NCBI GenBank assembly: GCA_017461565.1
Contig: JAFTXQ010000006.1
Coordinates: 1-64,000 of the forward strand
Direction: 5' to 3'
DNA length: 64,000 nt
From: Oscillospiraceae bacterium
GTDB taxonomy: Bacteria > Bacillota > Clostridia > Oscillospirales > Ruminococcaceae
Shown: piece by piece, positions 7,506-16,864 of the stretch
How the letters are laid out: each line of letters begins with the position of its first letter
Numbering within the stretch: the first letter of the stretch is position 1
Made by a program: the position numbers and the translations under genes
The notes under the pieces: model-generated
The model's database searches: none
Told to the model about the DNA's origin: nothing
The model's input: the letters and a program-made list of their open reading frames with translations, nothing else

Positions 7506-9497
7506 TCAGTTAAGATTGATTTCAAGCTCAGTGTCGAATATGTTTATCCCGTTTTCAGGGAGTAAATTCTGACGTGAGGAAATATAAAGCGGAAGCTTTG
7601 CGCCGTATTCAGGCTCGGAAAGCTTGTAGCTGTAATACATGACGATATCTGCGGTACATTCAGTATCTCCTGCCTTCGCACAGGAGATGATAACTCCGTC
7701 AGCTTCTGTCGCATCGGCATTGCCCTTTGTTGTGGACAGATCGGGTGCCTTTGCTGCAAGCCGCTGTAAGAAATACTCATCATTAGCCATAACGCCGTTG
7801 ACAGGATAGATCGAACGAAGACGTAATATCGCATCAGCGCCTGAGTAGTCGCCCTGAGGCGCCGATATACTGCTGATTTTGTATATCCCGTTTTGCAACA
7901 AGCAATCGGAGAGCTGTATGTCAAGATCGTCTCCGCTGCCACAGATAATTATTTTCGCCTCGTCTCTTTCGCACACCACGGCTGCGCCGCTTGTGCCGTT
8001 TGAAACAAATTCGATCCTGTGCCTGTTGAGCGATGATAGAAGGCAGAGACCGAAAGCCGCAATGACAGTCACTGCAAATGTGCAAGCACCTTGCTTAAGT
8101 ACATATTTCGGGAAAAAGACTGCGGCGGTAAACGCTAAAAGCGAAACCAACGCCAGCATTCCTGAGAACCCATGATCCATAACAAGCCAGAGCCTGCTTT
8201 GCGCTCCAAAAAGCTTTATTATCTCGCAGCATGCTTTCATGAACAATGAAAGTGCCGCCAGCGCAGGGGTCATGCCTGTAAATGCGAATACTATCGCAAA
8301 TGCCATAGCGAGCGTAAATATCGGTGTAAGTACGAGTGTGGTGAATGCACCTGCCAATGAAACTCCGCCGAAGATATCAGCGCTTATCGGGGATATGCAT
8401 ATCACGGCACAGGCAGACGGTATCAAAGCATTGGCTAAAGAGCGCAGCAACCGAGGCGCTCTGCACAGATATGGTGAGACCACTTTTATGGTGCGGCTTC
8501 CCAGTACCGATACTCCGAACACACCAAGCACCGACATCTGAAAACCAACATCCAGCATGACATAAGGCGTGAATACGGTCATTATCAGTATTGCAACACA
8601 CAGTGAGTTGAGGGTTTCGGCATGGCGGTTGAACAATGCGCCGCAGTTGCACAAAAGCAGCATTATGCCTGCACGCAGCACTGATGGGTCGGTGCCATAG
8701 AACATCACCGCAAGAGGTATTAATAGCACTGAAAGTACGGCACGCAGCTTTTTGCGCTTTTCGTTTATCAGCCCTAGCATGACGGTCATGATTATTACAA
8801 AGTGCGATCCCGAAACAGCGGTGAAGTGCATTATGCCGCTCACCTTTGCAGCATGCCGAAGCGTTGATGAGAACCTGCTCGTATCGCCGAACAGCATACC
8901 TTTTGATAAAGCGGCTGTGTCGTCGTCATCGATAAAGCCTGATATTTCATCGGAAAGCTGAGTCCGATATTCGGCGAGAGAACGCATAATATCAAACTTC
9001 GGACTTTCGACAGAAATAATATTCCTTACGGTTCCGCTTAGTATCAACTTTCGTGCGATGGCAGTGGGACTCTTATTTTCCTTAAGACTTACTTCAGCAG
9101 TGATAACATCTCCTATTTTGAAGTCATCGCCAGAGAAGAAAGTCAGACCCGATGAGCGACCGTTTATCTCTGTATCGCACTGATAATATGAATATCCGCC
9201 GTATTTCTGTGCATCAGTTATGCGCAAGGTAAGCGTCTGCGTCGTTCCGTCAGCGGCAAGCACAGGCTCGCACAAAAGTGTTGTGAAGCAGGTAATTGAC
9301 AGCATACCTGCAAGCAGTGCAGCAACACAGACTAACGCCTTGCGGTACAACAGAAGTACAGCTATCACAGCAGCAACTGCCGCAAGCACAAGCAGCCATT
9401 GCCTTTGTGCATTGGCACATAGAAGCACTCCTGCTGCAAAAAACGGGGCTATCTGTACAGGCGGCAGCTTTAAAACTGCCAGAAATTCCTTGTCCAT
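7506..9497 (-). CDS. comEC: ComEC/Rec2-family DNA uptake channel protein with degenerate C-terminal domain
   Basis: ComEC forms the inner-membrane channel for single-stranded DNA during natural transformation. The 663-residue protein has two N-terminal membrane segments, an OB-like soluble domain (about 80-190), the Competence domain with many membrane helices including HFTAVSGSHFVIIM at about 235, and a soluble tail (about 490-663). The tail has the size of the usual metallo-beta-lactamase domain but lacks HxHxDH; the aligned region reads ISAPQGDYSG. The nuclease activity is therefore probably absent. It starts 43 bases after ybaB, with a hairpin between them. Confidence 0.88.
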   Translation of the reverse strand: MDKEFLAVLKLPPVQIAPFFAAGVLLCANAQRQWLLVLAAVAAVIAVLLLYRKALVCVAALLAGMLSITCFTTLLCEPVLAADGTTQTLTLRITDAQKYGGYSYYQCDTEINGRSSGLTFFSGDDFKIGDVITAEVSLKENKSPTAIARKLILSGTVRNIISVESPKFDIMRSLAEYRTQLSDEISGFIDDDDTAALSKGMLFGDTSRFSSTLRHAAKVSGIMHFTAVSGSHFVIIMTVMLGLINEKRKKLRAVLSVLLIPLAVMFYGTDPSVLRAGIMLLLCNCGALFNRHAETLNSLCVAILIMTVFTPYVMLDVGFQMSVLGVFGVSVLGSRTIKVVSPYLCRAPRLLRSLANALIPSACAVICISPISADIFGGVSLAGAFTTLVLTPIFTLAMAFAIVFAFTGMTPALAALSLFMKACCEIIKLFGAQSRLWLVMDHGFSGMLALVSLLAFTAAVFFPKYVLKQGACTFAVTVIAAFGLCLLSSLNRHRIEFVSNGTSGAAVVCERDEAKIIICGSGDDLDIQLSDCLLQNGIYKISSISAPQGDYSGADAILRLRSIYPVNGVMANDEYFLQRLAAKAPDLSTTKGNADATEADGVIISCAKAGDTECTADIVMYYSYKLSEPEYGAKLPLYISSRQNLLPENGINIFDTELEINLN

Positions 9498-9510
9498 ATC
9501 CTATTAAGAA

Positions 9511-9532
9511 GCGGTCTTTTCGCAAAGACCGC
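9511..9532. terminator. Hairpin between ybaB and comEC
   Basis: GCGGTCTTT and AAAGACCGC form a perfect 9-bp stem with loop TCGC. The plus side is followed by CTTTTTATT and the minus side by TTCTTA. It probably reduces readthrough from ybaB into comEC. Confidence 0.65.
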
Positions 9533-9539
9533 CTTTTTA

Positions 9540-9887
9540 TTAGAAGAATCCGGGGAAGGATACGCCGCCTGTTACCTTTTCCATCTCGTTAGCGCCGTAG
9601 TCGTCAACTTCCTTGAGGATCTCATTAACGCCGCTGATGATCAGATCCTGGAGCATCTCGATATCATCGGGATCAACTACCTCGGGCTTGAGGGTAACGG
9701 ACTTGAGCTGCTTGTCGCCTGTCATAACAAGTTCAAGAGCGCCGCCGCCAACCTGCTTTGTGAACTCCTTGACTGCCAGCTCATCCTGTACCTTTGCCAT
9801 GTCCTCCTGCATCTTCTGTGCCTTCTTGACCATAGCGTTCATGTTGGGAGCTGCATTCTGGTATTCCTTGGGTAATCTTGCTTTCAT
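9540..9887 (-). CDS. YbaB/EbfC nucleoid-associated protein
   Basis: This small DNA-binding protein of the YbaB/EbfC family is associated with the nucleoid. The 115-residue sequence has the family helices (MNAMVKKAQKMQEDMAKVQDEL at about 16-37), the beta segment VGGGALELVMTGDKQLKSV and the C-terminal helix with LQDLIISGVNEIL. It lies 14 bases after dnaX, the conserved dnaX-ybaB-recR arrangement. Confidence 0.96.
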   Translation of the reverse strand: MKARLPKEYQNAAPNMNAMVKKAQKMQEDMAKVQDELAVKEFTKQVGGGALELVMTGDKQLKSVTLKPEVVDPDDIEMLQDLIISGVNEILKEVDDYGANEMEKVTGGVSFPGFF

Positions 9888-9901
9888 TTCGGTAATTCCT
9901 T

Positions 9902-11818
9902 TCAGTTTTTGATTTCAACATCTATTCCGAGCTGTCTTGCTTTCTGAAGCAGCTCCTTAACAGCGGGATATGTGTCCTCCGACGCTGTTTCTTCCTTTAT
10001 CTCACTTACCACTACTGCACGGACATTCTTGCCCATCAGTGCGCTAAGCTCTTTTTCTATCTCGCCGTAGCCTCTCTCCTTGACCATGTTGAGAAGCAGC
10101 AGATTGTCGGAATGTATCTCAAGCACTCCGTCGGCATTCACTATAGCGGTGGAGTCCTCAAGCATATAGCTTATCATGCCGTTCATAAGCTCCACACAGG
10201 ACTTCCAGTATTCGGGCGTCACGGGCGGAAGCTTGACTGCTGTGGGTACCAGCGGCTCTGCAACGGGCTGCAGTTCCTGTACAACAGGTTCTTCCGTTTT
10301 CGCAGGCTGCTGAGCATTTATCTCCTCGGCAGGGAACATCGCCATAGGCTCGGGCTTTGCTGCGGGAGCAGGTGGCGGTGCGGTATCGAACTCTCTTGGA
10401 GGGATATACTCTTCGGGTGGAAGCTCGGGCGGAGGTACAAAGTCATCCAACTGTGCGGCGGGAGCACTGTTAAGCTCGGGGAGCGGCGCAGGCTCTTCTG
10501 AGACAGCACTTATATCGCTTGCAGCGGCAGGCTGTTTGGCGGGAGCGGGTATTTCGTGCTCTTCAGCCATTTTGGTTATGCCTTCACTGATCGCTTTTGT
10601 TTTATTTATGATAGCCGCTACCTGCGGAGAAAGCTTATCGTCGGGTATGGGAGCGAACTCCTGACCCATGGGCTTGCTTACAGGCGTAGGCTTTGGCGGC
10701 TGGGGTGCAGTGTGCACGGGTGCATTTTCGCTTATTGCACTGCCGAGGCACATACGTATCAACGTCATCTCCGCAGCAGTTTTGCGGTGACGGGTCTTTC
10801 CGATGCTGTCGGCACACTTCTGCAGAAGCTCCAGACAGCGCAGGATATCGTTTAAAGTATAAAGTTCACAAAGACGCTCAAGCTCCGGATACTCGTCGGG
10901 TAGTGCGGAAAGCAGCCCTTTGTTTTCGGGTACAGTTTTATACAGCATGAGATCACGGTAATGTCCGCTAAGCTCGTCAATAAGTCGTGCGAGATCTTTT
11001 GAGGCACTGTAAAGCTGATTTAAAAGGTTGAGGCAGCCTGACAGATCCTTTGCTGCGATCATTTCCGCAAAGCAGAACAGATGTTGGTTATCCGCAACGC
11101 CCGCACAATTACGAACCACCTCGCAGGTGACATTCTCACCCGAAGTGATACAGCGGTCGAGGATAGACAGTGCGTCTCTCATTCCACCGTCCGAGAGACG
11201 GGAGATAAGCTCGGCTGCGTCTCGCTCAAGTGCGATACCCTCGGTCTTTGCCACGTCCATAAGACGGTCGGCGCTGTCCGCTATGTCGATGCGGCGGAAC
11301 TCAAAACGCTGACAGCGGGATACTATCGTTGCAGGAACCTTGTGAAGCTCAGTGGTCGCAAGTATGAAGATAACGTGCGCAGGCGGCTCCTCAAGCGTCT
11401 TGAGCAGTGCGTTGAACGCAGCGGTACTCATCATGTGTACCTCGTCAATTATATAGACACGGTATTTGCAGCTTACGGGGGTATACGCCACCTCGTCACG
11501 GAGCATACGCACATCGTTTACGCCGTTGTTTGAAGCGGCGTCCATCTCCACGATATCTACTGCAGCACCGCTTGCGATCTCTTTACACGCTGCACACTCA
11601 AGGCAGGGGCTGCCGTTCTTGGGGTCAAGGCAGTTCACTGCCATAGAAAGTATCTTGGCACAGGTAGTTTTACCTGTACCACGTGAGCCGGTGAAAAGAT
11701 AAGCGTGACCGTGCTTGCCGCTTGTTATCTGATTTTTCAGTGTGGTGGTGATATGCGGCTGGGATATAACGTCCTCAAATGTGGACGGACGGTATTTTCT
11801 GTATAACGCCAGATACAT
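9902..11818 (-). CDS. dnaX: DNA polymerase III subunit gamma/tau
   Basis: DnaX is the clamp-loader ATPase that organises the replicative polymerase. The 638-residue protein begins MYLALYRKYRPSTFEDV, the family start. Walker A is GSRGTGKTTCAK, the zinc module uses CLDPKNGSPCLECAAC, Walker B is IIDEVHMMS and the SRC sensor follows. A Pro/Ala/Glu-rich linker (about 410-540) leads to a C-terminal domain. ATG at 11818 is chosen because GGGAGGT precedes it at good distance; an upstream extension to 11941 would be translated from inside the SRP RNA gene and is rejected. Confidence 0.97.
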   Translation of the reverse strand: MYLALYRKYRPSTFEDVISQPHITTTLKNQITSGKHGHAYLFTGSRGTGKTTCAKILSMAVNCLDPKNGSPCLECAACKEIASGAAVDIVEMDAASNNGVNDVRMLRDEVAYTPVSCKYRVYIIDEVHMMSTAAFNALLKTLEEPPAHVIFILATTELHKVPATIVSRCQRFEFRRIDIADSADRLMDVAKTEGIALERDAAELISRLSDGGMRDALSILDRCITSGENVTCEVVRNCAGVADNQHLFCFAEMIAAKDLSGCLNLLNQLYSASKDLARLIDELSGHYRDLMLYKTVPENKGLLSALPDEYPELERLCELYTLNDILRCLELLQKCADSIGKTRHRKTAAEMTLIRMCLGSAISENAPVHTAPQPPKPTPVSKPMGQEFAPIPDDKLSPQVAAIINKTKAISEGITKMAEEHEIPAPAKQPAAASDISAVSEEPAPLPELNSAPAAQLDDFVPPPELPPEEYIPPREFDTAPPPAPAAKPEPMAMFPAEEINAQQPAKTEEPVVQELQPVAEPLVPTAVKLPPVTPEYWKSCVELMNGMISYMLEDSTAIVNADGVLEIHSDNLLLLNMVKERGYGEIEKELSALMGKNVRAVVVSEIKEETASEDTYPAVKELLQKARQLGIDVEIKN

Positions 11819-11844
11819 ATCTGCACCTCCCGAAACATAATAAA

Positions 11845-11980
11845 GCAAATGCTCTCGATTATGAGAACAGGCTTGCTGCGGCACACGGTGAGATCCGCTT
11901 AATGCTGCTCGGTTCCCCGCCTGACATGGTTCACGGCACACCGTTGCACAGGGCCTGCCCCCATAATCGGGAGCATTTGC
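11845..11980 (-). ncRNA. ffs: Signal recognition particle RNA (small SRP RNA)
   Basis: The RNA scaffold of SRP, bound by Ffh. The minus strand contains the domain IV consensus: GTCAGG, CGGGGAACC and GAGCAGC in order. The two ends, GCAAATGCTCTCGATTATG-type and its partner, pair over about 19 positions with few mismatches and close the rod. At about 136 nt it is longer than the usual 100-115 nt small form but much shorter than the Bacillus form with an Alu domain. It lies just upstream of dnaX, a common Firmicute location. Confidence 0.92.
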
Positions 11981-11995
11981 AAATCAACTTTTATT

Positions 11996-12024
11996 ATTAT
12001 ACTCTATAATACGGAAAAAATCAA
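11996..12024 (-). promoter_or_regulatory. Promoter of the SRP RNA / dnaX transcript
   Basis: On the minus strand TTGATT (plus 12019-12024) and TATAAT (plus 11996-12001) are separated by 17 bases. The expected transcript start falls a few bases before the paired SRP RNA 5' end. Confidence 0.85.
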
Positions 12025-12072
12025 GACCTTTTGCGAAAAATTAGATCCTGCCATTTGTCGTGCTTCTTAAGA

Positions 12073-13959
12073 TCACACCTTGCAGTAAACTACTGCATAA
12101 TCAAATGGCGAAACGGTGATCTTTCCGTCTTGGATGCCCTTTCCGTAGCGATCGAATGCGGGAACGAAATCGAAGAACATATCCGTTTTGTCGTTCACTA
12201 TATCAAAGGTGTGTCCCTGTGTGGACTTGTTGAGGTACACAATAGCAGCTTCACGGGTGATCTTGTCATATCTTGCGAATGCTACTACCTTATCTGTTAC
12301 CTCGATGAACTGGAAGTGGCCCTGCTCAAATGCACGGGTACCCTTTCTCACCAGCGAAAGCTGACGGGTGAACTCGATAAGATCCAGGTTCTCCTTGCCC
12401 CAGGGATAGCAGCGGCGGTTGAACGGATCACGATAGCCCTCCATACCTGCCTCATCGCCGTAGTAAACGGAGGGGATGCCGGGTAGGAAGAACTGAAGCA
12501 CCATCGCACACTTAAGCAGCGAGATGCCGTACATATACTGCTGACCGTCGAGATAACGCTCACACTGCCAGTCCTTATCGTGCCAGCCTATCTCCTCGCC
12601 GCCAAGGCGTGTTAATGCGCGCTCCGTATCGTGAGTGGAAAGGAAGTTCATCAGCATATCCACTGCAGGCTTGGGATAGTGGTCGAGGATGGTCATTATG
12701 CTGTCGTAGAACACCTTTGCATCGGCATACTTGACGTAGTTCAGTATAGCCTCCTTGAAGGGATAGTTCATAACACTGTCAAGCTGACCGCCCGTGAGGT
12801 AACGGCGGCGCACGCCGTAGCTCTCCTTGTTGGAGGCGTCCTCCCAGACCTCGCCATATATGATCTTGTCATTTCCCATCGCCTTTACAGCCTTGTTCAG
12901 GTTATCAAGGAACTCATCGGGAAGCTCGTCCGCAACATCAAGTCGCCAGCCGCAGGCACCAAGCTTTATCCACTTCTGGAGGATACCGCCGTCGCCGCAG
13001 ATGTAGTTTGTATATTGCTCGTTGTTCTCATTTACATTGGGAAGTGTTGTGATGCCCCACCAGCTCTCGTATCTGTCGGGGTAATGAGTGAAGCTGTACC
13101 AGGGATAGTAGGGGGAATTTCTGTCACGGAAAGCGCCTGTGTTATCACCGTATCTGCCGAACTTGTTGAAATATACGGAGTCAGCGCCTGTATGAGAGAA
13201 CACACCGTCAAGGATGATATCCATTCCGTGTTCCTTTGCCTTCTGGCAAAGCTCCACAAAATCCTCCTCTGTACCGAGCAGCGGGTCTATCTTCTCATAG
13301 CTTGCGGTGTTGTAGCGATGATTCTCATGCGCCTCGAAGATGGGATTGAGGTATATCACCGTAACACCGAGGCTCTTAAGATAAGGAAGCTTTTCAATGA
13401 TGCCCTGAAGGTCGCCGCCGAAATAGTCGTTATTGCGCACGATGCCCTTTTCGTCAGGCTTGTACAGAGGTGTACCATACCAGTCGTCACGCATTATTCT
13501 GTCAGCGGGAACGCCCTCATGATGTTTGCCGCTCTTTGCAAAACGGTCGGGGAATATCTGATACATGATACCACCTCGGATGAATGAGGGGGTATAGAGA
13601 TTTTCGTCAAATACAGTCAGCTGGAAAAGCTCCTCGCCTTCAAACACGCCCTCGGAAGCTCCGTGGCGCTTGATATAACGGCGTCTGCCGTCCAGTACAC
13701 AGGTGAAATAATAGTAGTGCAGACCTGTGTTGTTGGGGGCAAACACGCAGGAGTAGATATTGTCGTCGCCACTCTCATCCTGTAAGACAAGCTCGATAAA
13801 GCGCTCCTTATACCCTGGGCGGAACATCACCAGCATAAGGTCTGATACCGCCATATACTTAGGGATGCGGATGTTGAAGATGCTTGGCTGACCACGGCGA
13901 AGCGCACCGAACGGGTGCTTGTAATTATTATCAAAACAATCAAATAACGGAAGGCTCAT
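12073..13959 (-). CDS. GH13 alpha-amylase / neopullulanase-type glycosidase, cytoplasmic
   Basis: This 628-residue protein probably hydrolyses imported maltodextrins or glycogen fragments. Residues about 1-120 form an N-terminal beta domain like those of neopullulanases and maltogenic amylases. The GH13 barrel follows with GVFSHTG (region I), the nucleophile in GWRLDVADE, the acid/base in YGEVWED and the third carboxylate in STHDTE. There is no signal peptide, so it acts in the cytoplasm. It lies 118 bases downstream of glycogen phosphorylase on the same strand, separated by a hairpin, suggesting a shared role in alpha-glucan breakdown. Exact specificity is not determinable. Confidence 0.92.
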   Translation of the reverse strand: MSLPLFDCFDNNYKHPFGALRRGQPSIFNIRIPKYMAVSDLMLVMFRPGYKERFIELVLQDESGDDNIYSCVFAPNNTGLHYYYFTCVLDGRRRYIKRHGASEGVFEGEELFQLTVFDENLYTPSFIRGGIMYQIFPDRFAKSGKHHEGVPADRIMRDDWYGTPLYKPDEKGIVRNNDYFGGDLQGIIEKLPYLKSLGVTVIYLNPIFEAHENHRYNTASYEKIDPLLGTEEDFVELCQKAKEHGMDIILDGVFSHTGADSVYFNKFGRYGDNTGAFRDRNSPYYPWYSFTHYPDRYESWWGITTLPNVNENNEQYTNYICGDGGILQKWIKLGACGWRLDVADELPDEFLDNLNKAVKAMGNDKIIYGEVWEDASNKESYGVRRRYLTGGQLDSVMNYPFKEAILNYVKYADAKVFYDSIMTILDHYPKPAVDMLMNFLSTHDTERALTRLGGEEIGWHDKDWQCERYLDGQQYMYGISLLKCAMVLQFFLPGIPSVYYGDEAGMEGYRDPFNRRCYPWGKENLDLIEFTRQLSLVRKGTRAFEQGHFQFIEVTDKVVAFARYDKITREAAIVYLNKSTQGHTFDIVNDKTDMFFDFVPAFDRYGKGIQDGKITVSPFDYAVVYCKV

Positions 13960-14018
13960 TGGTTCTTCTCCTAAAAATTTATTTGGTTATTGGACACGTT
14001 GAACGTGATATATAAAAT

Positions 14019-14051
14019 GTGTAGGGGCGGAATCTTTTTCCGCCCGTACAC
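14019..14051 (-). terminator. Terminator of glgP
   Basis: GTGTAGGGGCGG (14019-14030) pairs with CCGCCCGTACAC (14040-14051) with one mismatch around a loop of about nine bases. On the minus strand ATTTTATAT follows. Readthrough into the GH13 gene is possible. Confidence 0.7.
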
Positions 14052-14077
14052 TATAAATAGATGATATTACCGAAAAA

Positions 14078-16474
14078 TTATTTGAGGTTCCAGATGTCAC
14101 GAGCATAGTCTGTAACAGCTCTGTCAGCAGAGAAGCGGCCTGCGCCTGCAATGTTGAACAGGGACTTTCTGTTCCACTCCTCAGCATTCTTGTATACCTC
14201 ACTGATATACTGCTGAGTGCCACGGTAGCTGTCGAAGTCTGCAAGAGCCATGTAGAAGTCCTTGAACTTGATGGAGTTTGCAACCTCCTCGAATGTAGCG
14301 CCGTTGATACCGTTGTACATTCTCTGCATAGCGTCCTTGATAGTCTGGCTGTTGTTGATATACTGCTCGGGGTGGTAGCCTCTGATACGGAGCTCGTTTA
14401 CCTCGGGTGTTCTCATACCGAATACGAAGATGTTGTCGTCTCCAACTGCTTCGTGGATCTCAACGTTAGCACCGTCGTATGTGCCGACTGTAAGCGCACC
14501 GTTCAGCATGAACTTCATGTTACCTGTACCGGAAGCCTCTGTACCTGCAAGAGAGATCTGCTCGGAAACCTCGGCTGCGGGCATCAGCATCTCGGACAGA
14601 GTTACACGGTAGTCCTCAAGGAATACTACCTGCAGCTTCTCACGCAGCTTGGGATCGTGTTTGATCTCTTCGCCGATGCACCAGATCATCTTGATGATCT
14701 GCTTAGCGATGTAGTATCCGGGAGCTGCCTTTGCTGCGAAGATGTATGTCTTGGGAGTAAATGGAGCATCGGGATTCTGCTTGAGGTAGTTGTAGTCAGC
14801 GATGATGTTCAGCGCATTGAGCTGCTGACGCTTGTATTCGTGCAGACGCTTAACCTGTACGTCGAAGATGGAGTCTACGTTCAGCTTTGTGCCTGTTGTG
14901 CTCTCAACATACTTTGCAAAGCGCTCCTTGTTGGCTCTCTTGATCTTGCCAAGCTTCTCGAGAACAGCCTTGTCGTTTGCAAATACCTGGAACTTGATAA
15001 GCTCGGAAGCGTCCTTCTTGAAGCCCTCGCCTATGCACTCGGACAGAAGCTCTGTGAGACCCTGGTTGGACTGGAGCAGCCATCTTCTGTAAGCGATACC
15101 GTTGGTAACGTTCTTGAACTGAGAGGGCTTGTCGGTAGCCTGAAGATTGAATACATCATCCTTGATAATCTGGCTGTGCAGCTTGGAAACGCCGTTTACG
15201 CTGTGGGAAGCTGCAACGCAGAGGTTAGCCATGTGGATCTTGTTATCCTGGATGATGGACATCTTTGTAACCTTCTCGCTGTTCTGTGTTCTGTTGAACA
15301 GCTCCTCGCAGTAGCGGCGGTTGATCTCACAGATGATAGAGAAGATTCTGGGGAGGATCTTTTCGATAAGCGGAACATCCCACTTCTCAAGAGCCTCAGC
15401 CATAACGGTGTGGTTTGTATATGCAAATGCATTTGTAACGATGTGCCATGCCTGCTCCCAGCCGTAGCCGCAGTCGTCAAGCAGTATTCTCATAAGCTCG
15501 GGAACTGCAAGTGTGGGGTGGGTATCGTTGATATGGATAGCGACCTTCTCGTGGAAGTTCTCAAGTGTACCGTATACCTTCATGTGGCGCATTACGATAT
15601 CGCCGACAGAAGCTGCGCACATGAAGTACTGCTGTCTCAGACGGAGTGCCTTACCCTCCATGTGGTTATCATTGGGGTAAAGTACCTTGGAGATGGAGTG
15701 AGCGATGTTGGATGCGCCCAGTGCCTTTGCATAGTCGCCACTGTTGAAGCTGCCCATATCAAAGGACATATTTTCAGCGCTCCACAGACGGAGCTTGGAG
15801 ACACCCTTGCTGTCGTAGCCGGATACATACATATCATAGGGAACAGCGTTTACTGTTGTGTAGTCAACGTGCTCGAGGTGGTGGTAGTTCTCGTCCCAAT
15901 ACTCGTTGATGTGACCGTCAAAGTGTACCTCAACAGCCTGATCGGGGTTGGGGACCAGCCATGCGCCGCCGCCGGGAAGCCAGTTATCGGGAAGCTCGGT
16001 CTGCCAGCCGTCTACGATCTTCTGCTTGAAGATACCGTATTCATAACGGATGGAGTAGCCGGTTGCGGGGTAGTCGCAGGTTGCAAGACCATCAAGGTAG
16101 CAAGCTGCCAGACGGCCGAGGCCGCCGTTACCGAGACCTGCGTCAGGCTCTTCCTCGAAGATCCTGTCAAGCTTGATGCCCCAGTCGGAGAATGCAGCCT
16201 CTGCTTCCTTTTCCATACCGAGGTTGTAAAGGCTGGTCTTGAGGGAGCGACCCATCAGGAACTCCATGGAGAGGTAGTATACCTGCTTTTTGCCCTGGGA
16301 ATTTACCTCACGCATAAAGTTGTGACGCTTTTCCTTGAGGTAGTTTACAACGATGGAGGACAGCGCACGGTAAAGCTGTGCGTCTGTTGCGTTCTTGGAA
16401 TCTGTTCTGAAGTCATATTCCAGAATTCCTTCGAGCTGCTTTTTCAGCTCTTCTTTTGTGAACGGAGATTTCAT
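14078..16474 (-). CDS. glgP: Glycogen/starch phosphorylase
   Basis: The enzyme releases glucose-1-phosphate from alpha-1,4-glucans using inorganic phosphate and PLP. The 798-residue protein has the normal length and the PLP-lysine signature EASGTGNMKFMLNGALT; the N-terminal half contains GLGNGGLGRLAACYLDG and the mid-protein motif VKRLHEYKRQQLN. It is cytoplasmic. With glgB and the GH13 enzyme elsewhere in this window it makes up much of a glycogen storage and recovery set; glgA and glgC are not here. Confidence 0.98.
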   Translation of the reverse strand: MKSPFTKEELKKQLEGILEYDFRTDSKNATDAQLYRALSSIVVNYLKEKRHNFMREVNSQGKKQVYYLSMEFLMGRSLKTSLYNLGMEKEAEAAFSDWGIKLDRIFEEEPDAGLGNGGLGRLAACYLDGLATCDYPATGYSIRYEYGIFKQKIVDGWQTELPDNWLPGGGAWLVPNPDQAVEVHFDGHINEYWDENYHHLEHVDYTTVNAVPYDMYVSGYDSKGVSKLRLWSAENMSFDMGSFNSGDYAKALGASNIAHSISKVLYPNDNHMEGKALRLRQQYFMCAASVGDIVMRHMKVYGTLENFHEKVAIHINDTHPTLAVPELMRILLDDCGYGWEQAWHIVTNAFAYTNHTVMAEALEKWDVPLIEKILPRIFSIICEINRRYCEELFNRTQNSEKVTKMSIIQDNKIHMANLCVAASHSVNGVSKLHSQIIKDDVFNLQATDKPSQFKNVTNGIAYRRWLLQSNQGLTELLSECIGEGFKKDASELIKFQVFANDKAVLEKLGKIKRANKERFAKYVESTTGTKLNVDSIFDVQVKRLHEYKRQQLNALNIIADYNYLKQNPDAPFTPKTYIFAAKAAPGYYIAKQIIKMIWCIGEEIKHDPKLREKLQVVFLEDYRVTLSEMLMPAAEVSEQISLAGTEASGTGNMKFMLNGALTVGTYDGANVEIHEAVGDDNIFVFGMRTPEVNELRIRGYHPEQYINNSQTIKDAMQRMYNGINGATFEEVANSIKFKDFYMALADFDSYRGTQQYISEVYKNAEEWNRKSLFNIAGAGRFSADRAVTDYARDIWNLK

Positions 16475-16539
16475 TTTGTAGTGGCCCCTTTCTTTTATTC
16501 AGGCGCACTGCGCCCTATTTCTTACAATAATACTTTTTA

Positions 16540-16568
16540 ATTATACATGGTTTCTTTTAAAAATGCAA
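16540..16568 (-). promoter_or_regulatory. Promoter of glgP
   Basis: On the minus strand TTGCAT (plus 16563-16568) and TATAAT (plus 16540-16545) are 17 bases apart, about 65 bases upstream of the glgP start. I see nothing clear in 16569-16825. Confidence 0.75.
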
Positions 16569-16825
16569 GTGCAAAGGAGCATAACTGTTATTTAGAATAA
16601 ATTTAGTCAGCTAAACCGAAATAATTTATACATTTTTTATACTTCTTTTATTTTGGAAACGATAACATTTTACAAATATATCCATGCTGTACCGCTACGG
16701 TGTCCGTATCGGGATCCGTTGGCTTTGTAATGCGGATTTTTCTAAAACCTCCATAGATGATCTTTTAACATTTATCTCATTATATATAGAATTTTTATAT
16801 TTTCGGATAAATTTTTAAAAAAGCA

Positions 16826-16854
16826 TTGACAAATCCGAAAAGCGGTGATATACT
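16826..16854 (+). promoter_or_regulatory. Promoter of the T-box/trpB transcript
   Basis: TTGACA (16826-16831) and TATACT (16849-16854) are separated by exactly 17 bases, close to the vegetative consensus and just upstream of the T-box leader. Confidence 0.9.
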
Positions 16855-16864
16855 GTACTAACAA

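Noticed and set aside
11819-11941. N-terminal extension of DnaX
   Set aside because: The sequence is the SRP RNA gene; the conserved protein start and ribosome site are at 11818.
14372-16540. 722-residue open frame on the plus strand
   Set aside because: It is exactly antisense to glgP, has no ribosome site and its sequence (rich in Val, Leu, Cys) reads as the complement of conserved phosphorylase codons.
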